A stretch of 64,000 bases of DNA from an uncultured Alphaproteobacteria bacterium (lineage in GTDB: Bacteria > Pseudomonadota > Alphaproteobacteria > RS24), in NCBI GenBank assembly GCA_938091085.1, contig CALKOC010000017.1:124001-188000 (forward strand), written 5' to 3'. The position numbers were made by a program, and so were the translations under genes. Positions 56,381 to 64,000 of the stretch are shown one piece after another; the stretch's first letter is position 1, and every line of letters begins with the position of its first letter. The notes beneath the pieces were generated by a model. The model was not told the DNA's origin. It ran no database searches and saw nothing but the letters and a program-made list of their open reading frames with translations.

Positions 56381-57052
56381 TTAAACTTTACCGTCCAGCG
56401 CTTCTTTCAACCGCGTGAAGGATAAGCGCAAGCGTGATTTCACAGTGCCTAAGGGTAGCCCTGTTTCTTTAGCGATTTCGCTATGTGACCAGCCCTTATA
56501 GAACGCAAGCTTCACAAGTTCGATCTGCTCCTCCGGCAATGTCGCCATGGCAGCTTGTACTTCTACCTTGCGCTCTGCCATAATCACCGCATCATCAGGC
56601 TGAACTTCTTCATCCGGCACCAAAGCCGGGTCTTCAGGGTCAAGCTCAGGATATTTCTCGCGTCTTAGAATATCAATCCGACGATTACGCGCGATGGTGA
56701 ACAGCCATGTTGAAGCGGCTGCCTTTCGGCGATCAAAAAGCGCCGCTTTACGCCAGACCGTCAACATAACGTCCTGAACGAGTTCTTCAGCCTGTGCTTC
56801 AGAAGAACCCAGACGCATAAGATACCCTTTGAGACGCGGGGCGAAATATTCGAAAAGTTTTTTAAACGATGCCTTGCTTTTATGCGAAGCAATATCCTCA
56901 ATCAAAGTCGCAAGTGCAGCCATAGCGGCTTTGTCACCCGAGGAAAGCTTTTTCCGCGGCTTGCGCTGTGAAGAAGATTTACTAGTCGTAGGTGGAGAGT
57001 CGGACAATCCCGACTTTACGTCAACACCACGGCCGCTAGATGTTCCGGCCAC
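56381..57052 (-). CDS. ECF-type RNA polymerase sigma factor
   Basis: KLFEYFAPRLKGYLMRLGSSEAQAEELVQDVMLTVWRKAALFDRRKAAASTWLFTIARNRRIDILRRE; region 4 GWSHSEIAKETGLPLGTVKSRLRLSFTRLKEAL. Confidence 0.93.
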   Translation of the reverse strand: MAGTSSGRGVDVKSGLSDSPPTTSKSSSQRKPRKKLSSGDKAAMAALATLIEDIASHKSKASFKKLFEYFAPRLKGYLMRLGSSEAQAEELVQDVMLTVWRKAALFDRRKAAASTWLFTIARNRRIDILRREKYPELDPEDPALVPDEEVQPDDAVIMAERKVEVQAAMATLPEEQIELVKLAFYKGWSHSEIAKETGLPLGTVKSRLRLSFTRLKEALDGKV

Positions 57053-57186
57053 GTTCGATTCCTTGCATGTTCAAATTCAAATCATTCTAAACAAACTCTA
57101 TCCACCGACCAGATGCAAGCTAAAAAGCCCTCATTTATCCATTACGAACAGCATAAGTCTCTTCAATACGCGCCCCGACGAAAAAT

Positions 57187-57831
57187 ATGGAATTATTCAG
57201 CAATGCAAATTATGATGCTCTTATGTCGAGAATTTCAGCTACCCCAAGTCACATATTTCATCACACACTTCAAAATCTGAGCCGTCTGTTTTTGGCCATT
57301 ATTATGGCTGTCGGATCATTAACGGTTTTAAGTGTATCAACGGAAACCCTATCGCAAGCTCACGCTGCCACTCCTGAGAAACTTGGGACATTTCGTTATT
57401 GGCGCGTTTATCAACTTGGCAGTGGGGTGAATAAAGTTTGCTACATGCTTTCCGAGCCGGTTGAGAAACTCCCCCGCAATGTACGCCGTGGAAAAATTTA
57501 CTTTTCCATCATGCATCATCCTGCAAATGGTATTCGGAATGAGGCTTCGGTTAGCATCGGCTATCCCTTCTCCCCAAAAAGCAATCCCTATGCGCGTGTC
57601 GGAACAGATAGCTTTGATTTTGATTCGGGCGTTCAGATGGACGCGGATCCCTCTTGGGCATGGCTTCGCAACCCCGTCCATCATAATCGCCTTATTGATA
57701 TGATGAAGCGCGGCAACCAACTTGTCTTTAAAGGGACGTCCGCACGCGGCACATTGACAACCGACACTTACTCTTTACTCGGTTTCTCCAAAGCACTGGC
57801 GCGGCTTAATCAAGCCTGCCCGCCTGTATAG
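57187..57831 (+). CDS. Invasion-associated locus B (IalB)-like exported protein (start may be 57223)
   Basis: Hydrophobic N-terminus then [46 protein letters not shown]...[37 protein letters not shown]. Confidence 0.75.
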   Translation: MELFSNANYDALMSRISATPSHIFHHTLQNLSRLFLAIIMAVGSLTVLSVSTETLSQAHAATPEKLGTFRYWRVYQLGSGVNKVCYMLSEPVEKLPRNVRRGKIYFSIMHHPANGIRNEASVSIGYPFSPKSNPYARVGTDSFDFDSGVQMDADPSWAWLRNPVHHNRLIDMMKRGNQLVFKGTSARGTLTTDTYSLLGFSKALARLNQACPPV

Positions 57832-57844
57832 CCGACGTAACCGT

Positions 57845-58990
57845 ATGTCATCGCTCTCCCCTCAAATGCCGTCCTCACTGGTCGGGCTAGATCGCACAGC
57901 GCTTAAGCAGGTACTTGCCGATATAGGGATACCGGAAAAAGAACAAAATATGCGTGTCCGCCAAATCTGGAGTTGGCTTTATGTCCATGGCGTTCAAGAC
58001 ATTGATAAAATGACGACATTGTCAGGCACGCTCCGCGACCAGCTTGCCGAACGCCATACGCTTGAACGACTGAGCGTAAGCGAAAAACAAGTCTCGGAAG
58101 ACGGCACGCGGAAATATTTGTTTAAACTGCATGACGGGCATGAAATTGAAACCGTCTATATTCCTGAAACCGATCGCGGCACATTATGTATTTCCAGCCA
58201 AGTCGGTTGCACTTTGAACTGCACGTTTTGTCATACCGGCACGATGCGTTTGGTCAGAAATCTTGAGCCACATGAAATCGTCGGTCAGCTTGTTGCTGTG
58301 CGCGATGATTTGGAGGATTGGCATAACAATGAAAGCAAGCGCGCTGTCAGTAATATTGTGATGATGGGCATGGGCGAGCCGCTTTATAATACCGATCACG
58401 TGATCACCGCACTGAATGTAATGAGCGACGGGGATGGCACGGCACTGTCTAAGCGACGTATCACACTGTCCACATCAGGCGTCGTCCCCGACATTGCTCG
58501 TGTAGGCGATGCGACAGGCGTGATGCTGGCAATTTCACTCCACGCGGTGCGTGATGATTTACGTAACGAGCTGGTTCCACTTAACAAAAAATATCCGATT
58601 GAAGAATTGCTGAATGCCTGTCGCGCCTATCCCGGTCTGTCCAATGCACGACGCATCACATTTGAATATGTCATGTTGAAAGATGTGAATGACAGTGACG
58701 AAGATGCCCGCGAGCTTGTGCGGGTTCTTTCCGGCATTCCGGCAAAGATTAATCTTATCCCGTTTAACCCGTGGCCCGGCTCACCTTATGAATGTTCGAG
58801 CCGGAATCGGATTATGAAATTTGCTGATATTGTTAATCATGCGGGCTATGCCAGCCCCGTGCGGACACCACGCGGACGCGATATTATGGCGGCTTGTGGC
58901 CAGCTGAAATCTGCCAGTGAAAAAACATCTGCAGCAGATCGCAAGAAAGCCGAACTTGCTGCCCAACGGCTGAACCGACCCATAAGTTAG
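57845..58990 (+). CDS. rlmN: 23S rRNA (adenine2503-C2)/tRNA (adenine37-C2)-methyltransferase RlmN
   Basis: [67 protein letters not shown]. Confidence 0.97.
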   Translation: MSSLSPQMPSSLVGLDRTALKQVLADIGIPEKEQNMRVRQIWSWLYVHGVQDIDKMTTLSGTLRDQLAERHTLERLSVSEKQVSEDGTRKYLFKLHDGHEIETVYIPETDRGTLCISSQVGCTLNCTFCHTGTMRLVRNLEPHEIVGQLVAVRDDLEDWHNNESKRAVSNIVMMGMGEPLYNTDHVITALNVMSDGDGTALSKRRITLSTSGVVPDIARVGDATGVMLAISLHAVRDDLRNELVPLNKKYPIEELLNACRAYPGLSNARRITFEYVMLKDVNDSDEDARELVRVLSGIPAKINLIPFNPWPGSPYECSSRNRIMKFADIVNHAGYASPVRTPRGRDIMAACGQLKSASEKTSAADRKKAELAAQRLNRPIS

Positions 58991-59014
58991 CGTAGACAGT
59001 AAAGAGTTAGTGCC

Positions 59015-59899
59015 ATGGAAGAAGACGAGATTAATGTTAAAGGGGACAAACTCGCCCTCCGGATTTTCAAACCTTCTGACAATCGCCTGAATGGGGCGGC
59101 TGTTGTTCTGGCGCACGGATTGTCCTGCACCATGGATAGTCGTCTATTTGCCTTTGCAGAAAAATTCGCCGAAGCGGGTCTTACCGCCATTACGTTTGAT
59201 TATCGTAATTTTGGATTTAGCGGCGGGCGGCTTCGCCAATATATCAATGTCCCCATGCAGATGGAGGATTGGCATAACGTCCTTGCTTATGCGCGAAACC
59301 GCGCCGATGTCGATGCAGATCGTATTGTAATATGGAGCACATCTTTCGGCGGCGGACTGGCAACTCATGTTGCGCATGATGACGGAAATATCCGCGCCGT
59401 TGTTGCACAATGCCCGATGATGGATAACCCAAAAACCATAAAGCTTGGCATGTCACAGCGCAGTTCGGCGCAGAATAACAAATTAAAGCGCCTTGCTGTG
59501 AGAGCAGCACTGATGAATCTTGTGGGTTTGCGGGGGCCGTGCTTGCCGGTGACCGACCCCAGCCGTATGTCGATTATTCCCAGCGACGAGTCAGTGAAAT
59601 TCCACGAGGTGGGTGGCCCGACATGGCGCAATGAAGTCGCCGTGTTGAGTTTTGCGAAAGGGCAAACACTGGTCAATAATCCGATACGGATTGCCGACGG
59701 GTTCACTACGCCTTTGATGTTACAAATCTGCGAAAAAGACGAAACCGTTGATAATGCAGGGGCGGAGGCATTCGCCGAAAAAGCGGGTACCTGCGTGACC
59801 AAGAAATATTATGACTGCGGTCATTTTGATTTATATCTGGAACCGCTTTTCCCAATGGCGGCGGCAGATGCGACAGCGTATTTTTTATCGCATCTCTAA
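59015..59899 (+). CDS. Alpha/beta hydrolase
   Basis: AAVVLAHGLSCTMDSRLFAFAEKFAEAGLTAITFDYRNFGFSGG; VIWSTSFGGGLATHVA; C-terminal YYDCGHFDLY. Confidence 0.9.
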   Translation: MEEDEINVKGDKLALRIFKPSDNRLNGAAVVLAHGLSCTMDSRLFAFAEKFAEAGLTAITFDYRNFGFSGGRLRQYINVPMQMEDWHNVLAYARNRADVDADRIVIWSTSFGGGLATHVAHDDGNIRAVVAQCPMMDNPKTIKLGMSQRSSAQNNKLKRLAVRAALMNLVGLRGPCLPVTDPSRMSIIPSDESVKFHEVGGPTWRNEVAVLSFAKGQTLVNNPIRIADGFTTPLMLQICEKDETVDNAGAEAFAEKAGTCVTKKYYDCGHFDLYLEPLFPMAAADATAYFLSHL

Positions 59900-59988
59900 C
59901 AAGAGCCATGCCTGTTGTTTGAAATCTAAAGGGCTGGTAGCTTTGACATAATTAATGAAAACCATAACAAATAATAAGAAAATTAATT

Positions 59989-61038
59989 ATGTCATCCGAA
60001 CAGTCGCCCGAAAGGCCAGCCGAAACTTCAGTGAAACAAAAGCCACCCCTCCCCAAAGATGGCAAAAAGTGGCAAGCCTTACTCAGAGCCTATGAAACTC
60101 CAAACGCCGCTCGCAGTCTGCTGGAGATTGCGCTTACCCTAAGCCTCTATACCGCGCTCTGGTTTATCGCCGTTCAACTCGTCAGCATTGGATGGTGGGC
60201 ATCCCTCCCAGTCAGCATTTTAATAGCAGGGGTGCTGACGCGGATTTTCATCCTGTTTCATGACTGTGCGCATGGCAGTTTGTTCGCAGAAAATACCATC
60301 AACGAATTCTTCGGACATATTACCGGCATACTTACAGCCACGCCCTATAACGTCTGGCAAAGCAGCCATCTGGCGCATCACTCTGTTCTCGGCCACCAAG
60401 ACCGGCGCAAGCTTGATGATATTAGCACGATGACGATTGATGAATTTAAAAATGCCGGGCGATATGACAAATTCATCTACAGGCTTGAGCGGAACTGGAT
60501 GGTGCGTTTTACATTCGCGCCCGCTTTGCTTTTTGTATGTTATTACCGCTTCCCGCTACCTGAGATAAAACATGCGGCACATATTAAAAGCGTCATTATT
60601 TGCAATATCGGATTTGTCGGATTTGTCGGCTCCCTCATATTGCTTATCGGCCTCAAGCCTTTTTTAATCATTTATATCCCGGCTGTCATTATCGCGGCGG
60701 CGACGGGTTCTTGGCTGACCTATGTGCATCACCAGTTTGAGGGTACAGTATGGATGGAGCCGGATGAATGGAATTTTCAAGACTCGGCGCTTTATGGCAG
60801 TTCCTATTATGAACTCCCTGCTTTTTTGCGTTGGCTAACCGGCGATGTTGGAGTCCACCATGTGCATCATCTATGCAGTCGTATTCCGTTCTACCGCCTG
60901 AAAAATGTCCTAAAGGATTATCCCGAGCTTAAAGAAATCAATCACCTAACCATCAGAGACAGCCTCAAAACAATCCAGCTGAATATCTGGGATGATGATA
61001 AAAACAAGTTGGTTTCTTTCCGTGAAAGTGGTTTATAA
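59989..61038 (+). CDS. Fatty acid desaturase family protein
   Basis: Histidine boxes HDCAHG, HLAHHS, HHVHHL; four TM segments. Confidence 0.93.
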   Translation: MSSEQSPERPAETSVKQKPPLPKDGKKWQALLRAYETPNAARSLLEIALTLSLYTALWFIAVQLVSIGWWASLPVSILIAGVLTRIFILFHDCAHGSLFAENTINEFFGHITGILTATPYNVWQSSHLAHHSVLGHQDRRKLDDISTMTIDEFKNAGRYDKFIYRLERNWMVRFTFAPALLFVCYYRFPLPEIKHAAHIKSVIICNIGFVGFVGSLILLIGLKPFLIIYIPAVIIAAATGSWLTYVHHQFEGTVWMEPDEWNFQDSALYGSSYYELPAFLRWLTGDVGVHHVHHLCSRIPFYRLKNVLKDYPELKEINHLTIRDSLKTIQLNIWDDDKNKLVSFRESGL

Positions 61039-61082
61039 CTAAAAATTCTTGATAAATTAAAAGCAATTTTGGCGGAGCGATT

Positions 61083-62294
61083 ATGTCAGGTTCTGATATT
61101 AAAAAAATTGTGCTGGCTTATTCCGGCGGGCTCGATACTTCCATCATCCTGAAATGGCTGCAGGATACCTATGGTTGTGAAGTCGTCACCTTTACAGCTG
61201 ATTTAGGGCAGGGCGAGGAGCTTGAACCAGCGCGGCAAAAAGCGGAGATGTTGGGTATTAAAGAAATCTTCATCGAGGATTTACGCGAGGAATTTGTGCG
61301 CGATTATGTATTTCCCATGTTCCGTGCCAATGCGGTTTATGAGGGCATCTATCTACTCGGCACCTCTATTGCGCGGCCATTGATTTCAAAAAGACAGGTG
61401 GAAATTGCCGCCGCTACCGGCGCAGATGCTGTCTGTCACGGGGCAACAGGCAAGGGCAATGATCAGGTCAGGTTTGAACTTTCTTATTACGCTCTCAACC
61501 CCGACATTAAAGTCGTCGCGCCATGGCGGGAATGGGATTTAAGCTCGCGGGAAAAACTTATTAACTACGCTGAGCAAAATCAAATCCCTGTTCCTAAAGA
61601 TAAGCGGGGCGAAGCGCCTTTTTCAGTTGATGCAAATCTCCTGCATACCTCCAGCGAGGGTAAAGTACTGGAAGATCCGGCACAGCCATGTCCCGATTAC
61701 GTCTATCAGCGCACAGTCGCGCCAGAAGACGCACCCGACACGCCAACTGAAATCACTGTTGGGTTTAAAACAGGCGATGCCGTTTCGATTAACGGGGAAG
61801 ATATGTCCCCCGCAACATTACTTGAAAAACTGAATGAGCTAGGCGGCGCAAATGGAATTGGACGGCTAGATTTGGTGGAAAACAGATTTGTCGGCATGAA
61901 ATCACGCGGCGTCTATGAAACACCCGGCGGCACTATTTTGCTGGCAGCGCATCGGGGCATTGAATCCATTACTCTTGACCGGGGTGCAGCGCATCTCAAG
62001 GACGAGCTGATGCCGCGCTATGCTGAATTGATTTATAACGGTTTCTGGTTCTCACCGGAGCGGGAGATGTTACAAGCAGCAATTGATGCCAGCCAAACAC
62101 ATGTGACGGGCGAAGTAACGCTCAAACTCTATAAAGGGTCAGTCGACGTTATCGCGCGGCAGTCCCCCTATTCGCTTTATTCAGAAGCTCATGTCACTTT
62201 TGAGGAAGATGCCGTTTACGACCAGAAAGACGCAGAGGGCTTTATCCGCCTCAATGCATTACGGCTGAAACTTCTTGGTAGGCGCAATAGCTAG
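61083..62294 (+). CDS. argG: Argininosuccinate synthase
   Basis: [58 protein letters not shown]. Confidence 0.98.
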   Translation: MSGSDIKKIVLAYSGGLDTSIILKWLQDTYGCEVVTFTADLGQGEELEPARQKAEMLGIKEIFIEDLREEFVRDYVFPMFRANAVYEGIYLLGTSIARPLISKRQVEIAAATGADAVCHGATGKGNDQVRFELSYYALNPDIKVVAPWREWDLSSREKLINYAEQNQIPVPKDKRGEAPFSVDANLLHTSSEGKVLEDPAQPCPDYVYQRTVAPEDAPDTPTEITVGFKTGDAVSINGEDMSPATLLEKLNELGGANGIGRLDLVENRFVGMKSRGVYETPGGTILLAAHRGIESITLDRGAAHLKDELMPRYAELIYNGFWFSPEREMLQAAIDASQTHVTGEVTLKLYKGSVDVIARQSPYSLYSEAHVTFEEDAVYDQKDAEGFIRLNALRLKLLGRRNS

Positions 62295-63184
62295 AGATTT
62301 ATTTTCTCAATCCCAGCCTGAGCACAGGCGGCATCGAGGGTATTTTTTAACAGACACGCAATCGTCATCGGCCCGACCCCACCAGGAACGGGGGTGATAT
62401 GCCCTGCAATTTCAGCAACTGCCTCAAAATCTACATCGCCGACCAAACGCATTTTACCTTCACCGCGCTCCGGCGCATCAATGCGGTTAATGCCTACATC
62501 AATAACGCAAGCCCCAGGCTTCACCCAGTCCGCTTTTATCATTTCCGGTATGCCGACTGCGGCAACAAGAATATCTGCAGTTTTACACAAGTCTGCTAAA
62601 TCACGCGTTCTTGAATGTGCCATCGTAACAGTGCAATTTTCCTGCAGAAGCATTTGCGCCACCGGCTTACCGACAAGATTAGATCGCCCAACAATCACCG
62701 CATGCAAACCTTCAAGATTACCTAATGTTTGCTTGGCAAGTATGACACTGCCTTGAGGCGTACAGGGGGTTAAGGCATCCAGCCCAGAGGCCAGCCGCCC
62801 TGCGTTAATGGGATTCAACCCATCCACATCCTTGCTGGGCAAAATAGTTTCGATAATGGTTTGCTGACTAATTTGCGGCGGCACGGGGAACTGCACCAGA
62901 ATGCCATGCACAGTGTCGTCTTCATTCAACTCATTAACTTTTGCAAGTAAGTCAGCTTCAGACACATCTTTATCGAGACGATACTCAAAAGACGTCATGC
63001 CTGCGGCCTTGGTCGCTATGCCCTTGTTACGCACATAAACTTGACTTGCCGGATCCTCCCCGACCAGAACAACAGCAAGACCGGGGGTTAGATTATGCGC
63101 AGCCTGTAAATCCGCGACCCCTGCACCGATACGCGCACGTAAATTTGTTGCAATCTCTTTACCGTCAATCAACGCAGCTGGCAT
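62291..63184 (-). CDS. folD: Bifunctional methylenetetrahydrofolate dehydrogenase/cyclohydrolase
   Basis: [88 protein letters not shown]. Confidence 0.97.
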   Translation of the reverse strand: MPAALIDGKEIATNLRARIGAGVADLQAAHNLTPGLAVVLVGEDPASQVYVRNKGIATKAAGMTSFEYRLDKDVSEADLLAKVNELNEDDTVHGILVQFPVPPQISQQTIIETILPSKDVDGLNPINAGRLASGLDALTPCTPQGSVILAKQTLGNLEGLHAVIVGRSNLVGKPVAQMLLQENCTVTMAHSRTRDLADLCKTADILVAAVGIPEMIKADWVKPGACVIDVGINRIDAPERGEGKMRLVGDVDFEAVAEIAGHITPVPGGVGPMTIACLLKNTLDAACAQAGIEKINL

Positions 63185-63475
63185 TTAAAACCTGCCAGGC
63201 GTAAAAATTTCCCACATGAAATCACGCAAAAACATTAATGCCAGAATGACAATCACTGGTGAGAGGTCAAGCCCCCCAAGTGGCGGCAAAAACTTCCTGA
63301 CACGGCTAAACACAGGCTCGGTTAAACTGTTAACCGCCTGTGAAAAACTATAAACAAACTGATTGCGTATATTTATGACATTAAAAGCCAAGAGCCAGGA
63401 CATCACGGCACTCGCAATAATGACATAGATATAAAGCGTGATGATCGTGTCGATGAGTTTCAACAGAGCCAGCAT
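63185..63475 (-). CDS. YggT family membrane protein
   Basis: IITLYIYVIIASAVMSWLLAFNVIN...SLTEPVFSRVRKFLPPLGGLDLSPVIVILALMFLRDF. Confidence 0.92.
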   Translation of the reverse strand: MLALLKLIDTIITLYIYVIIASAVMSWLLAFNVINIRNQFVYSFSQAVNSLTEPVFSRVRKFLPPLGGLDLSPVIVILALMFLRDFMWEIFTPGRF

Positions 63476-63547
63476 ACAATTCTCCGTTCGGAATGAGTTA
63501 AATTTATCGGTGTCACCTTACTCTTTGACACTGCCTTACTTCTTAAT

Positions 63548-64000
63548 TTACATCGCACTGATGCCGCCATCTACTTTCAATTCTGATCCTGTGACAAATT
63601 TTGACTCATCACTTGCAAGATAAAGAACGGCATAGGCAACATCGTTAACTTCACCAATACATCCAAGAGGAATCTGACGAATAAGTTTTTCTTTCAGGGC
63701 TTCTCTGTCGAGGTTTGCCGTGAAGGACTCCAAAATAGGTGTATCCACAAAACTCGGATGAACTGAATTGCAGCGAATGTTATAATTCTTACGCGCACAA
63801 TGTAGAGCGACTGATTTGGTCAACATCCAAACACCCGCTTTAGCAGAATTATAGGCTGCCATATTGTGACCGGCAATCAGAGCAGCAATGGATGAAATAT
63901 TTACAATAGAACTGGGCGCATCCTCGCGCATATAAGGCAGGGCATATTTACAACCGAAAAATACCGAGTCGAGGTCAACCTTATGCACTCTTTGCCAAAG
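63548..64000 (-). CDS. Short-chain dehydrogenase/reductase, C-terminal part (truncated by window end)
   Basis: IVNISSIAALIAGHNMAAYNSAKAGVWMLTKSVALHCA (YxxxK); PLGCIGEVNDVAYAVLYLASDESKFVTGSELKVDGGISAM. Confidence 0.92.
   Translation of the reverse strand, partial: LWQRVHKVDLDSVFFGCKYALPYMREDAPSSIVNISSIAALIAGHNMAAYNSAKAGVWMLTKSVALHCARKNYNIRCNSVHPSFVDTPILESFTANLDREALKEKLIRQIPLGCIGEVNDVAYAVLYLASDESKFVTGSELKVDGGISAM

Overview
This 64 kb window comes from an alphaproteobacterial chromosome. The SAR116-like affinity is a guess based only on gene content and order. It is almost entirely core metabolism and information processing. Main blocks: ctpA-rppH-purU; the F1 ATP synthase operon atpHAGDC; priA and xerC divergent; a same-strand block leuCDB-asd-CoA lyase-sdhCDAB-zapE-mdh-sucCDAB-lpdA; rplS-trmD-rimM-rpsP-ffh; dapF-mtaB-ftsY; cytochrome c maturation ccmABC-ccmD-ccmG; acnA; an ABC exporter divergent from a TesA-like esterase; phhB, an ECF sigma factor, rlmN, argG, folD. 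I saw no tRNA, rRNA, CRISPR, prophage, transposase or obvious defence locus. The points most worth a second look are: (1) a chimeric ORF at 51343-53442 that joins a lipoprotein-like, EF-hand-containing N-terminus to an N-terminally truncated HlyD-type secretion adaptor, with no ABC/TolC partner nearby; (2) a nested hairpin plus Shine-Dalgarno-sequestering stem in the sucC leader (20799-20914), laid out like a riboswitch or thermosensor; (3) a 700-bp AT-rich gap with a perfect 11-bp inverted repeat; (4) DnaA-box-like repeats and a 29-bp interrupted palindrome between ffh and dapF; (5) a ccmD gene missed by the ORF track; (6) an ECF sigma gene with no adjacent anti-sigma gene. All assignments come from reading the sequence; no searches were run.
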